Shown piece by piece: positions 21,132 through 29,219 of a stretch of 64,000 nt of DNA. The stretch is taken from positions 434,001 to 498,000 of the forward strand of contig NZ_JNZY01000002.1 of the NCBI RefSeq assembly GCF_000717655.1. Reading direction: 5' to 3'. This DNA comes from Streptomyces katrae. Lineage in GTDB: Bacteria; Actinomycetota; Actinomycetes; Streptomycetales; Streptomycetaceae. Under the pieces are notes generated by a model. That model was not told the origin of the DNA, ran no database searches, and worked only from the letters and a program-made list of their open reading frames with translations. Numbering within the stretch: the first letter of the stretch is position 1; each line of letters starts with the position of its first letter. Position numbers and translations under genes: made by a program.

Positions 21132-21866
21132 ACGTCCCCGCAGCCCCGCGCCCGTGCCCGGTCCTTCGACACCGCCGCCGCGCTGTACTCGGCGAACCGG
21201 CCCGGGTATCCCGGGGAGCTGTTCGACGTCCTCGAGGCGCTGGCCGGGCGGGGACTGCGGGGGGCCAGGGTGGCCGACGTGGGGGCCGGGACCGGGATCG
21301 CCACCCGGCTGCTGCACGCCCGCGGTGCGGACGTCGTCGCCGTCGAGCCGGGCGACGGCATGGCCGCCGAGTTCCGGCGCGCGAACCCCGGGATCCCGCT
21401 CGTGCGCGGGGACGGCGACCGGCTGCCGCTCGCCAGCGCCGGGTTCGACTTCCTCACGTACGCCCAGGCCTGGCACTGGACCGACCCCGCCCGCTCCGTC
21501 CCCGAGGCCCGCCGCGTGCTGCGCCCCGGCGGCGCGCTCGCGCTCTGGTGGAACGACCTGGACACCGCCGTCCCCTGGATCGCCGAGCAGGACGAACGGA
21601 TCCGGGCCCTGTTCGACGCCGGCGGGGTCACCTTGCGGGGTCTGCCGGCCGAGCCGGCATTCACCTCCCGCGAAGTGCGCTGGTCGCGCCGGATCCCGCT
21701 CGACGTCCACCTCGCCAACCACGCCAGCCACTCCGCGTTCCTGATGCTCGGGCCCGACGGCACCCGGGAGTTCCTCGAGGCCGAGCGGGTCCGGCTGAAC
21801 CCGCTGTTCCCCGACGGGACGGTCGAGGAGCGCTACGTCGTCAGCCTCGGCGTGGCCCTCGTGTGA
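21129..21866 (+). CDS. SAM-dependent class I methyltransferase
   Basis: 245 residues. Methyltransf_11-type Rossmann domain: motif I VADVGAGTGIATRLL (near residue 48), acidic end of strand 2 VVAVEPGDGM, motif II/III DFLTYAQAWHWTDP and VLRPGGALALWWND. The N-terminal FDTAAALYSANRPGYP is typical of the bacterial group with unknown small-molecule substrates. It converges on the acyl-CoA dehydrogenase genes. Confidence 0.88.
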   Translation: MTSPQPRARARSFDTAAALYSANRPGYPGELFDVLEALAGRGLRGARVADVGAGTGIATRLLHARGADVVAVEPGDGMAAEFRRANPGIPLVRGDGDRLPLASAGFDFLTYAQAWHWTDPARSVPEARRVLRPGGALALWWNDLDTAVPWIAEQDERIRALFDAGGVTLRGLPAEPAFTSREVRWSRRIPLDVHLANHASHSAFLMLGPDGTREFLEAERVRLNPLFPDGTVEERYVVSLGVALV

Positions 21867-21896
21867 GACCGGTCGTCCTCGTGAGCACCGCTTCCG

Positions 21897-22889
21897 TCAC
21901 CCGTCGCGTTCCTGGAGCACCGCCGTCCGGCACACCGACGGCGAGCCCCACGCGTCGCGCAGCGGCCGCGCCTTGCGCAGCCACAGGGAGAGGTCGAGCT
22001 CCTCCGTGTAGCCGACGGCCCCGTGGAGCTGCAGCGCCGTCATGGCCGCCGCATACGCCGCCTCGCCCGCGGTCAGCTTCGCCGCCGCGACCTCCCACGG
22101 CGCCAGGCCCAGTGCCGCCGCCCACACCAGTGGCCGCGCGAACTCCAGGGCCAGCAGCGTGTCCGCCAGCCGGTGCTTCACCGCCTGGAAGGCGCCGATC
22201 GGCGTGCCGAACTGCGTGCGCTGCTTCACGTACTGCACCGTGCTCGCCAGCAGGGCCTCGCCCACCCCCAGGCACTGCGCCGCCGTCAGCAGCCGCGCCC
22301 AGCCCAGGGCCGTCGCCGCCGCCGCCGAGACCCGGGGCCCGGCGGCCAGCAGCTCCCCCTCCGCCGCCGGCCGGGACAGCCGGCGCGCCGGGTCCGTGGA
22401 CCCCAGCAGGTCCCCGGCCCCGCCCGCCAGCCGGAGCTCGCCCGCCGCCGACACCGTGAAGCAGTACGTCGCCGCATCCGCGTCCAGTACGTACGGACCC
22501 CCGCCCGGCAGCGTCAGCGTGGCCAGGGCCTCGCCCGCCACCAGCCCCGGCAGGAAGCGCTTCGCCGGCCCCTCCTCCCCGGCCGCCCCGAGCGCCGACA
22601 GGAGCACGGCCGCCGCAGCCGTCTCCACCACCGGGCCCGGCATCCCCGCCCGGCCCAGCTCCACGAAGCCGAGGGCCAGCTCCACCGGCAGCAGCCCCGC
22701 CCCGTCATGCGCCTCGTCCGCCGCCAGCGCGAACAGGCCCGTCCCGGCGAGCCGGGCCCACACCGCCCGCCCCGGCCCGTGGTCCCCGGAGCCCCAGGCC
22801 CGTACGGCCGCCGGCACGTCCGAGGCGCCGAGCAGGCCCTGCAGCGTACGGGCGAAGTCCGACTGTTCCGCGGTCGGCAGGAAGCGCAT
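21897..22889 (-). CDS. Acyl-CoA dehydrogenase, FadE32/FadE33-like subunit
   Basis: 330 residues, shorter than a standard ACAD (~380). N-terminal helical domain (FLPTAEQSDFARTLQGLL), a degenerate middle beta-domain, and a C-terminal domain with VKQRTQFGTPIGAFQAVKHRLAD and LQLHGAVGYTEELDL. Coupled by TGATG to the upstream FadE31-like gene. Mycobacterial counterparts form alpha2-beta2 heterotetramers in which one subunit supplies most FAD contacts. By analogy the pair dehydrogenates a CoA thioester from steroid ring C/D breakdown. Whether it corresponds to FadE32 or FadE33 cannot be settled here. Confidence 0.82.
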   Translation of the reverse strand: MRFLPTAEQSDFARTLQGLLGASDVPAAVRAWGSGDHGPGRAVWARLAGTGLFALAADEAHDGAGLLPVELALGFVELGRAGMPGPVVETAAAAVLLSALGAAGEEGPAKRFLPGLVAGEALATLTLPGGGPYVLDADAATYCFTVSAAGELRLAGGAGDLLGSTDPARRLSRPAAEGELLAAGPRVSAAAATALGWARLLTAAQCLGVGEALLASTVQYVKQRTQFGTPIGAFQAVKHRLADTLLALEFARPLVWAAALGLAPWEVAAAKLTAGEAAYAAAMTALQLHGAVGYTEELDLSLWLRKARPLRDAWGSPSVCRTAVLQERDG

Positions 22890-24034
22890 CAGCGGCGGCC
22901 CTTCGGGAGGCCGAGCAGGCGCTCGGCGATGATGTCGCGCTGGATCTCGTTCGTGCCCGCGTAGATCGGCCCGGCCAGCGAGAAGACCCAGGGCTCCGCC
23001 CACGCGCCCTCCGCCAGTTCCGCGTCCGCGCCCAGCAGGTCCAGCGCCGTCTCGTGCAGGGCGATGTCGTACTCCGACCAGAACACCTTGTTCAGGCTGG
23101 ACTCGGCGCCGATCCGCTCGCCCGCCGCGAACCGCGAGGCCGCGGTCCAGGTGAACAGCTCGTACGCGCGCGCCCCGACCGCCGCGTCCGCCACCCGGTC
23201 CCGCAGCGCGGTGTCCGCCGGATCCCCGGCCGCCCGCCACAGCCCGGCCAGCCGGTCCGCCGCCGCGAGGAAGCGCCCCGGCGAACGCAGCGTCAGCCCG
23301 CGCTCGTTGCCCGTCGTCGACATCGCGATCCGCCAGCCCTGCCCCGGCTCCCCGATCACGTCCGTGTCCGGTACGAAGACCTCGTCGAGGAAGAGCTCCG
23401 CGAAGGCGGGCTTCCCGTCCAGCCGGCCGATGGGCCGTACCGTCACCCCCGGCGCGCGCAGGTCGAACATCAAGTACGTCAGCCCCTGGTGCGGTTTCGC
23501 GGCCCCCGGGTCCGTACGGAAGACGCCGAACGCCCGGTCCGCGAACGCCGCCCGCGAGGACCAGGTCTTGTGCCCGGACAGCAGCCAGCCGCCTCCGGTG
23601 CGCACGGCCCGCGACCTCAGCGAGGCCAGGTCGGAGCCCGCCTCCGGCTCCGACCAGGCCTGTGCCCAGATCACCTCGCCGGCCGCCATCGGCGGCAGCA
23701 CCCGCGCCCGCTGCTCGGGCGTCCCGTGGTCGAAGAGGGTCGGTGCGAGGAGGCTGATGCCGTTCTGGGAGACCCGGCCGGGCGCGCCCGCCGCCCAGTA
23801 CTCCTCCTCGAAGACCAGCCACCGCTCGATGTCCACGCCGCGGCCGCCGTACTCCTCGGGCCAGGACACCGCCGACCAGCGGTCCGCGTGCAGCTGCGCC
23901 TCCCACTCCCGGTGCGCCGCGAAGCCCTCCGCCGTCTCCAGGGAGGGCAGGGGGGAGCGCGGGACGTGGCCGGCGAGCCAGGCGCGCGCCTCGGCCCGGA
24001 AGGCCTCCACCTCCGGTGCGTGGGTCAGGTCCAT
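22889..24034 (-). CDS. Acyl-CoA dehydrogenase, FadE31-like subunit
   Basis: 381 residues, full-length ACAD. Diagnostic stretches: WPEEYGGRG, AQAWSEPEAGSDLASLRS (FAD/substrate loop), GHKTWSSRAAFADR, MSTTGNERG and the C-terminal GTNEIQRDIIAERLLGLP. The pattern of FEEEYWAAGAPGR plus AQAWSEPEAGSDLASLRS matches what I recall of mycobacterial FadE31. Transcribed away from the ipdF-like SDR across an interval bearing a KstR2-type palindrome. Ribosome site GGAGG at spacing 10. Confidence 0.87.
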   Translation of the reverse strand: MDLTHAPEVEAFRAEARAWLAGHVPRSPLPSLETAEGFAAHREWEAQLHADRWSAVSWPEEYGGRGVDIERWLVFEEEYWAAGAPGRVSQNGISLLAPTLFDHGTPEQRARVLPPMAAGEVIWAQAWSEPEAGSDLASLRSRAVRTGGGWLLSGHKTWSSRAAFADRAFGVFRTDPGAAKPHQGLTYLMFDLRAPGVTVRPIGRLDGKPAFAELFLDEVFVPDTDVIGEPGQGWRIAMSTTGNERGLTLRSPGRFLAAADRLAGLWRAAGDPADTALRDRVADAAVGARAYELFTWTAASRFAAGERIGAESSLNKVFWSEYDIALHETALDLLGADAELAEGAWAEPWVFSLAGPIYAGTNEIQRDIIAERLLGLPKGRR

Positions 24035-24085
24035 CAGCTGTTCGCCTCCGTCGCAGGGGCCTGGGTACGCGTTCCCCGAGTGTTC

Positions 24086-24105
24086 CCTAACAAGTGTTTG
24101 GTAGG
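24086..24105. promoter_or_regulatory. Candidate KstR2 operator, fadE31/ipdF promoter region
   Basis: CCTAACAAGTGTTTGGTAGG is an imperfect palindrome in the 84-base divergent interval. Its core AACAAGTGTTTGGT fits the published KstR2 consensus AnCAAGnnCTTGnT at every fixed position but one. It is 17/20 identical (on the opposite strand) to the site at 33720-33739 between the echA20-like and SDR genes. Confidence 0.75.
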
Positions 24106-24118
24106 TTAACGTACGGCC

Positions 24119-24916
24119 ATGAGCCTGAACACCCCCACCACCCCCGGCTACGTGCCGGGTCACGGGCTGCTCCAGGGCCGCACCGCCGTCGTCACCGCCG
24201 CCGCCGGCGCCGGGATCGGCGGGGCCACCGCCCGCCGCTTCCTGGAGGAGGGCGCCCGCATCGTCATCGGCGACGCGCACGCCCGCCGCCTGAAGGAAAC
24301 CGAGGACGCCCTCGCCGCCGAGTTCGGCGCCGACCGCGTCACCTCCCTGCCCTGCGACGTCACCGACGAGGACCAGGTCCGGGCCCTGTTCGCGCTCGCC
24401 GAGCAGACCCACGGCCGCCTCGACGTCGTCGTCAACAACGCCGGCCTCGGCGGCACCGCCCCCCTCGTCGACATGACCGACGAACAGTGGGGGAAGGTCC
24501 TCGACGTCACCCTGAACGGCACCTTCCGCTGCACCCGCGCCGCCCTGCAGTCGCTGAAGGCCTCCCGGCGGGGCGGGGTCGTCGTCAACAATGCCTCCGT
24601 CGTCGGCTGGCGCGCCCAGACCGGCCAGGCCCACTACGCCGCCGCCAAAGCCGGCGTGATGGCACTGACCCGCTGCGCGGCACTGGAAGCGGCCGAGTTC
24701 GGCGTACGGATCAACGCGGTCGCCCCGAGCCTGGCCATGCACCCGCACCTGGCGAAGGTCACCAGCGAGGAACTGCTGCGCGAGCTGACGGCCCGCGAGG
24801 CCTTCGGCCGCTACGCCGAGCCGTGGGAGGTCGCCAACGTCATCGTGTTCCTGGCCAGCGGCTACTCGTCGTACATGACCGGCGAGACCGTCTCGGTCAG
24901 CAGCCAGCGCGCCTAG
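24119..24916 (+). CDS. ipdF: IpdF-like short-chain dehydrogenase
   Basis: 265 residues. SDR with an unusual glycine motif TAAAGAGIGGATARRF in place of TGxxxGIG, then NNAGLGG, catalytic VNNASVVGW, YAAAKAG and a C-terminal SSYMTGETVSVSSQRA. This combination (GHGLLQGRTAVVTAAAGAGIG, VDMTDEQWGKVLDVTLNG) closely matches my recollection of mycobacterial Rv3559c/IpdF, which oxidises a hydroxylated HIP-derived CoA ester during steroid ring C/D degradation. Divergent from fadE31 under a shared KstR2-type operator. Confidence 0.82.
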   Translation: MSLNTPTTPGYVPGHGLLQGRTAVVTAAAGAGIGGATARRFLEEGARIVIGDAHARRLKETEDALAAEFGADRVTSLPCDVTDEDQVRALFALAEQTHGRLDVVVNNAGLGGTAPLVDMTDEQWGKVLDVTLNGTFRCTRAALQSLKASRRGGVVVNNASVVGWRAQTGQAHYAAAKAGVMALTRCAALEAAEFGVRINAVAPSLAMHPHLAKVTSEELLRELTAREAFGRYAEPWEVANVIVFLASGYSSYMTGETVSVSSQRA

Positions 24917-24920
24917 GGGA

Positions 24921-25070
24921 TGCCCTGCCGATCGGGCCAGGCTCGCGGCGCATGGCACGCACGCTCGCCGCGTTCTCATCGGTCGACGACGCTCCGCGTC
25001 GACTCTCTCCTCCGCCTTGCGATCGCACGCGCCAGCCGCCGCTCGCTGATCTGGCCTGATCGGCAAGGCG
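24921..25070. repeat. Long imperfect palindrome (~150 bp)
   Basis: The outer arms TGCCCTGCCGATCGGGCCAG and CTGGCCTGATCGGCAAGGCG are inverted copies at 16/20 positions. The inner arms continue the pairing (GCGGCGcaTGGC against GCCAgcCGCC, and beyond). The centre is a perfect GTCGACG/CGTCGAC stem. The element fills the space between ipdF and the KstR2-like gene and codes for nothing. It may be a miniature inverted-repeat element or a structured RNA/terminator. Confidence 0.65.
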
Positions 25071-25092
25071 CCCCCTGGCCCAGAATGGGCCC

Positions 25093-25740
25093 GTGCCAAC
25101 GAACCGACCGACGAACCAGCCGACCCGGCCGACACCCAAGAAGAAGCCCCAGGTGACGGCCACGCCCGAGCGCCGCCGCGAGCTCCTCGACACCGCCGCC
25201 GAGGTCTTCGCTGCGCAGGGCTACAACGCCACCACCGTCCGCAAGATCGCCGACGCCGCCGGCATGCTCGCCGGCAGCCTCTACTACCACTTCGATTCCA
25301 AGGAATCGATGCTCGACGAGATCCTCTCGGCCTTCCTGAACGAGCTCTGGCAGGGCTACGACACCGTCCTCGCCGCCGGCCTCGGCCCCAGGGAGACCAT
25401 CGAGGCCCTCGTCACCGAGTCCTTCCGGGAGATCGACCGGCACCGCGCCGCCGTCGCGATCTACCAGAAGGAGTCCCGCGCCCTCTCCGTGCAGCCCCGC
25501 TTCCACTACCTGTCCGACTCGCAGCAGAAGTTCGAGAAGGCCTGGCTGGGGACGCTGGAGCGCGGGGTCGCCGCCCAGGTCTTCCGGGCCGACCTCGACA
25601 TCCGCCTCACCTACCGCTTCGTGCGCGACACGGTGTGGGTGGCGGCGTCCTGGTACCGGCCGGGAGGACAGCACAGCCCCGAGGAGATCGCCCGCCAGTA
25701 CCTCTCGATGGTGCTGGACGGGATCGCCGTGCGTACGTAA
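25093..25740 (+). CDS. kstR2: TetR-family repressor, KstR2-like
   Basis: 215 residues. The N-terminal tail is Thr/Pro/Lys-rich. The helix-turn-helix at about residues 46-75 reads TVRKIADAAGMLAGSLYYHF followed by DSKESML; AAGMLAGSLYYHFDSKE is a hallmark of KstR2. The C-terminal effector domain includes YQKESRALSVQPRF and RFVRDTVWVAASWYRPGG. KstR2 represses genes for degradation of the last two steroid rings and is released by HIP-CoA. Genes on both sides belong to that pathway and two matching operators are present. Nineteen bases separate it from the thiolase, so they are cotranscribed. Confidence 0.85.
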   Translation: MPTNRPTNQPTRPTPKKKPQVTATPERRRELLDTAAEVFAAQGYNATTVRKIADAAGMLAGSLYYHFDSKESMLDEILSAFLNELWQGYDTVLAAGLGPRETIEALVTESFREIDRHRAAVAIYQKESRALSVQPRFHYLSDSQQKFEKAWLGTLERGVAAQVFRADLDIRLTYRFVRDTVWVAASWYRPGGQHSPEEIARQYLSMVLDGIAVRT

Positions 25741-25759
25741 CCCGACCCGAGGAGTCCCG

Positions 25760-26917
25760 ATGCCCGAGGCCTACATAGTCGAAGCGGTGCGCACCCCCGT
25801 GGGGCGGCGCAAAGGGGGCCTGTCCGCGGTCCACCCGGCCGACCTGGGCGCGCACGTCCTGAAGGCGCTGGTCGAGCGGTCCGGGGTGGACCCGGCCGCC
25901 GTCGAGGACGTGGTCTTCGGCTGCCTGGACACGGTGGGCCCGCAGGCCGGGGACATCGCCCGCACCGCATGGCTGGCGGCGGGGCTGCCGGAGGAGGTGC
26001 CGGGCGTCACGGTGGACCGCCAGTGCGGCTCCTCGCAGCAGGCCGTCCACTTCGCGGCGCAGGGCGTGCTCTCCGGGACCCAGGACCTGGTCGTGGCCGG
26101 CGGGACCCAGAACATGTCGATGATCCCCATCGCCTTCGCGTCCCGGCAGGCGGCGGAACCGCTCGGCCTCACGGAGGGCCCGTACGCGGGCAGCGAGGGC
26201 TGGCGGGCCCGGTACGGGGACGCGCCGGTGAACCAGTTCCACGGCGCCGAGCTGATCGCGCAGAAGTGGGGCATCACGCGCCGCGCCATGGAGGAATTCG
26301 CACTGCGGTCCCACCAGCGGGCCCTGCGCGCGATCGACGAGGGCCGCTTCGAGCGCGAGACCGTCGCGTACGGGGACGTCCGGGCCGACGAGGGCCCCCG
26401 CCGGGACACCACCCCGGAGAAGATGGCGGCCCTGCGGCCGGTGGTCGAGGGCGGCACGATCACGGCGGCCGTCTCCTCGCAGGTCTCGGACGGCGCGGCG
26501 GCGATGCTGATCGCCTCCGAGCGGGCCGTCGCCGAACACGGCCTGCGGCCGCGGGCCCGCATCCACCACCTGTCCGTACGCGGCGAGGACCCCATCCGGA
26601 TGCTGTCGGCGCCGATCCCGGCGACGGCGCACGCGCTGAAGAAGACCGGCATGTCGCTGGACGACATCGACCTCGTGGAGATCAACGAGGCGTTCGCCCC
26701 GGTCGTCCTGGCCTGGCTGAAGGAGACCGGCGCCGACCCCGAACGGGTGAACGTCAACGGCGGGGCCATCGCATTGGGCCATCCGCTGGGCGCCACGGGA
26801 GTGAAGCTGATGACCACGCTGCTCCACGAGCTGGAGCGGACGGGGGGCCGCTACGGGCTGCAGACCATGTGCGAGGGCGGCGGCCAGGCCAACGTCACCA
26901 TCATCGAGCGGCTGTAG
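25760..26917 (+). CDS. fadA6: FadA6-like thiolase (acetyl-CoA acetyltransferase family)
   Basis: 385 residues. Nucleophilic Cys89 in DRQCGSSQQAV; His in NGGAIALGHPLGATG; second Cys in MCEGGGQANV; active-site NEAFAPV. All thiolase motifs are intact. FadA6 cleaves a beta-ketoacyl-CoA formed after ring opening in steroid catabolism. Ribosome site GAGGAG at spacing 7. Downstream of the KstR2-like gene in one operon, followed by a GC-rich palindrome. Confidence 0.87.
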   Translation: MPEAYIVEAVRTPVGRRKGGLSAVHPADLGAHVLKALVERSGVDPAAVEDVVFGCLDTVGPQAGDIARTAWLAAGLPEEVPGVTVDRQCGSSQQAVHFAAQGVLSGTQDLVVAGGTQNMSMIPIAFASRQAAEPLGLTEGPYAGSEGWRARYGDAPVNQFHGAELIAQKWGITRRAMEEFALRSHQRALRAIDEGRFERETVAYGDVRADEGPRRDTTPEKMAALRPVVEGGTITAAVSSQVSDGAAAMLIASERAVAEHGLRPRARIHHLSVRGEDPIRMLSAPIPATAHALKKTGMSLDDIDLVEINEAFAPVVLAWLKETGADPERVNVNGGAIALGHPLGATGVKLMTTLLHELERTGGRYGLQTMCEGGGQANVTIIERL

Positions 26918-26922
26918 CGCAC

Positions 26923-26940
26923 GGCCCCGGCGCCGGGGCC
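26923..26940 (+). terminator. Palindrome after the fadA6-like gene
   Basis: GGCCCCGG-CG-CCGGGGCC, a perfect eight-base stem five bases after the stop. The loop is only two bases, so pairing would open slightly. Probable terminator. Confidence 0.45.
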
Positions 26941-27041
26941 GGGGGCTCCCGCCCCGGTCCCCGCGCAGGTCGTCCGCAGAAGGGGCTGGGACGCCCGCGC
27001 CGAGGTGTGCTAGCTTTAGCAGCGTTGCAGTTGTGGTACCC

Positions 27042-27108
27042 ATGAACTTTATGTGCGCCTGACGGGAATGTTCCTCAGGCGCTTTTATTGTTTTGCCGGA
27101 CTCTCCGG
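27042..27108 (+). promoter_or_regulatory. Structured leader of the cold-shock gene
   Basis: The leader holds a perfect stem GCGCCTGA/TCAGGCGC (27055-27062 with 27075-27082) followed by TTTTATTGTTTT, which is a textbook intrinsic terminator placed upstream of the coding region. A second small stem CCGGA/TCCGG follows. A six-codon frame, ATGAACTTTATGTGCGCCTGA less its last base read in 20s (M-N-F-M-C-A-stop), ends inside the first stem. The layout suggests attenuation or temperature-dependent folding. Confidence 0.55.
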
Positions 27109-27143
27109 ATGGGGCCCTTTGCCGCCTATTCAGGAGATTTAAA

Positions 27144-27350
27144 ATGGCACTTGGCACCGTGAAGTGGTTCAACTCGGAAAAGGGCTTCGGCTTCATCGAG
27201 CAGGACGGTGGCGGTCCGGACGTGTTCGCCCACTACTCGAACATCGCCACCCAGGGCTTCCGTGAGCTCACCGAGGGTCAGCGCGTCTCGTTCGACGTGA
27301 CCCAGGGCCAGAAGGGCCCCCAGGCGGAGAACATCCTCCCCGCCAACTAA
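27144..27350 (+). CDS. CspA-family cold-shock protein
   Basis: 68 residues, one cold-shock domain. RNP1 KGFGFIEQ and RNP2-like DVFAHYSNI are present; it opens with [14 protein letters not shown] and ends ENILPAN. Binds single-stranded nucleic acid and melts RNA secondary structure in the cold. Strong ribosome site CAGGAG at spacing 8 and an A/T-rich stretch before the ATG, unusual for this genome. Followed by a strong terminator and a DEAD-box helicase, a cold-adaptation pairing. Confidence 0.95.
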   Translation: MALGTVKWFNSEKGFGFIEQDGGGPDVFAHYSNIATQGFRELTEGQRVSFDVTQGQKGPQAENILPAN

Positions 27351-27362
27351 GTACTTCAGCAT

Positions 27363-27396
27363 GCCGGGGTCCGCACCGTGAGGTGCGGGCCCCGGC
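27363..27396 (+). terminator. Terminator between csp and the helicase gene
   Basis: A 15-base stem with one mismatch and a GTGA tetraloop (GCCGGGGtCCGCACC against GGTGCGGgCCCCGGC) followed by TTGTCTGCTGTTT. This lies 12 bases after the csp stop. Confidence 0.8.
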
Positions 27397-27451
27397 TTGT
27401 CTGCTGTTTCGACGTTTGTTTTACCTGCCGGTTTCAGGAGGGCTTTCTCGC

Positions 27452-29131
27452 ATGACCAGCTCCAGCTCCGCACGACCCAGCCGCCGCCCCACCCGGGGCC
27501 GAGGTGCGGCACAGGGACGTCCGAAGGCTGGCGCGGGACGGCAGAAGTCCGCCCCCGTCGCCCGGCCCCAAGAATTCACCATGCCCGAACCGCTGACCCC
27601 GGCCCTGCCGCCGGTGGCCGCGTTCGAGGACATGGGCATGCCCGAGGCGCTGCTGAAGACCCTCTCCGCCCAGGGCGTCACCGAGCCGTTCCCGATCCAG
27701 GCCGCGACGCTGCCGAACTCGCTCGCCGGCCGTGACCTGCTCGGCCGCGGCCGTACCGGCTCCGGCAAGACGCTGGCCTTCGGCCTGGCGCTGCTGGCCC
27801 GTACCGCCGGCCGCCGCGCGCAGCCGAAGCAGCCGCTCGCGCTGGTCCTCGTACCGACCCGTGAGCTCGCGCAGCAGGTGACCGACGCCCTGGCCCCGTA
27901 CGCCACGGCCGTCAACCTGCGCATCGCGACCGTCGTCGGCGGCATGTCGATCAACCGGCAGTCGGGCGCGCTGCGCCGCGGCGCCGAGGTGCTCGTCGCC
28001 ACTCCCGGCCGCCTCAAGGACCTCATCGACCGCGGTGACGCCGACCTCTCGCAGGTCGCGATCACCGTCCTCGACGAGGCCGACCAGATGACCGACATGG
28101 GCTTCATGCCGCAGGTCACCGCGCTGCTCAAGCAGGTCGAGCCCGAGGGCCAGACCATGCTGTTCTCGGCGACCCTCGACAAGAACATCGACAAGCTCGT
28201 CAAGATGTTCCTGCACGACCCGGTCGCCTTCTCCGTCGACCCGTCCGCCGGCGCGGTCAGCACGATGGAGCACCACGTCCTGTACGTCATGGACGAGACC
28301 GACAAGAAGGCCGTGACCACGCGCATAGCCGCTCGCGACGGCCGGGTGATCATGTTCGTGGACACCAAGCGCGGTGTCGACCGCCTGGTCAAGAAGCTCC
28401 TGGCGGACGGCGTCCGCGCCTCCGGCCTGCACGGCGGCCGCTCGCAGCCGCAGCGCAACCGGACCCTGGACTGGTTCAAGACCGGCGAGGTCACCGCGCT
28501 GATCGCCACGAACGTGGCCGCGCGCGGCATCCACATCGACGACCTCGACCTGGTCGTCAACATCGACCCGCCGACCGACCACAAGGACTACCTGCACCGC
28601 GGCGGCCGTACCGCCCGCGCCGGCGAGTCCGGCAGCGTGGTCACCCTGGTGCTGCCCGACCAGAGGCGGGAGATGTCCCGCCTGATGTCGGACGCCGGGA
28701 TCTCCCCGCGCACCGCGCAGATCAAGTCCTCCGACGAGGAGCTGTCCCGGCTCACCGGCGCCAAGGAGCCCTCGGGCATCCCCGTGGTCCTCGAGGTGCC
28801 GCAGCAGCCGGCCCCGGCGGGCCGGCGCTCCGGCGGCCAGGGCGGCGGCAGCGGCCGTTCCGCCAGCCCGCGCCGCCGCTCCGGCGGGTCCTCCGCCGCG
28901 CAGGGCGGCGCTGCGCCGGCCGGCGGCGGCGAGGGCCGTCCGCGTCGGGCCCGCTCCGGCGCAGGCCAGGGCGGTGGCGGCCAGACCGGCGCCCGCGGCC
29001 AGGGCGGCCAGGGCGCCGCGCGTGGTCAGGGCGGCGGCGGCCAGGGCGGTTCCCGCTCCGGCGGTGCTCCGGCCGGTGCGCGTCGCCGCTCGGGTGGCGG
29101 GCGTCCCGCGGCGGGGCGCGCCAGCTCCTGA
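27452..29131 (+). CDS. DEAD-box ATP-dependent RNA helicase
   Basis: 559 residues. A basic N-terminal tail of ~40 residues precedes the core. Q-motif region: EPFPIQAATLP. Walker A: GRTGSGKT (~residue 100). Motif Ia: PTRELAQQV. Walker B: DEAD in VLDEADQMTDMGF (~207-210). Motif III: SAT. C-terminal RecA lobe: TNVAARGIHIDDLDLV and HRGGRTARAGESG. The last ~110 residues are Gly/Gln/Arg/Ser-rich (GQGG repeats), probably an RNA-binding disordered tail. Ribosome site AGGAGG at spacing 10. Likely role in cold-shock RNA remodelling with the adjacent Csp. Confidence 0.95.
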   Translation: MTSSSSARPSRRPTRGRGAAQGRPKAGAGRQKSAPVARPQEFTMPEPLTPALPPVAAFEDMGMPEALLKTLSAQGVTEPFPIQAATLPNSLAGRDLLGRGRTGSGKTLAFGLALLARTAGRRAQPKQPLALVLVPTRELAQQVTDALAPYATAVNLRIATVVGGMSINRQSGALRRGAEVLVATPGRLKDLIDRGDADLSQVAITVLDEADQMTDMGFMPQVTALLKQVEPEGQTMLFSATLDKNIDKLVKMFLHDPVAFSVDPSAGAVSTMEHHVLYVMDETDKKAVTTRIAARDGRVIMFVDTKRGVDRLVKKLLADGVRASGLHGGRSQPQRNRTLDWFKTGEVTALIATNVAARGIHIDDLDLVVNIDPPTDHKDYLHRGGRTARAGESGSVVTLVLPDQRREMSRLMSDAGISPRTAQIKSSDEELSRLTGAKEPSGIPVVLEVPQQPAPAGRRSGGQGGGSGRSASPRRRSGGSSAAQGGAAPAGGGEGRPRRARSGAGQGGGGQTGARGQGGQGAARGQGGGGQGGSRSGGAPAGARRRSGGGRPAAGRASS

Positions 29132-29152
29132 CACACGCTGACGAGAAGTCCC

Positions 29153-29189
29153 GTACGCCGGGCGGCGCGAGGTGCGCCGCCCGGCGTAC
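29153..29189. terminator. Bidirectional terminator, perfect 16-bp stem
   Basis: GTACGCCGGGCGGCGC pairs perfectly with GCGCCGCCCGGCGTAC around a five-base loop. It lies between the convergent helicase and phosphatase genes and can serve both. Confidence 0.85.
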
Positions 29190-29219
29190 TGCTGTCCGGG
29201 CGGTGTCCGGGCTGCCGCG

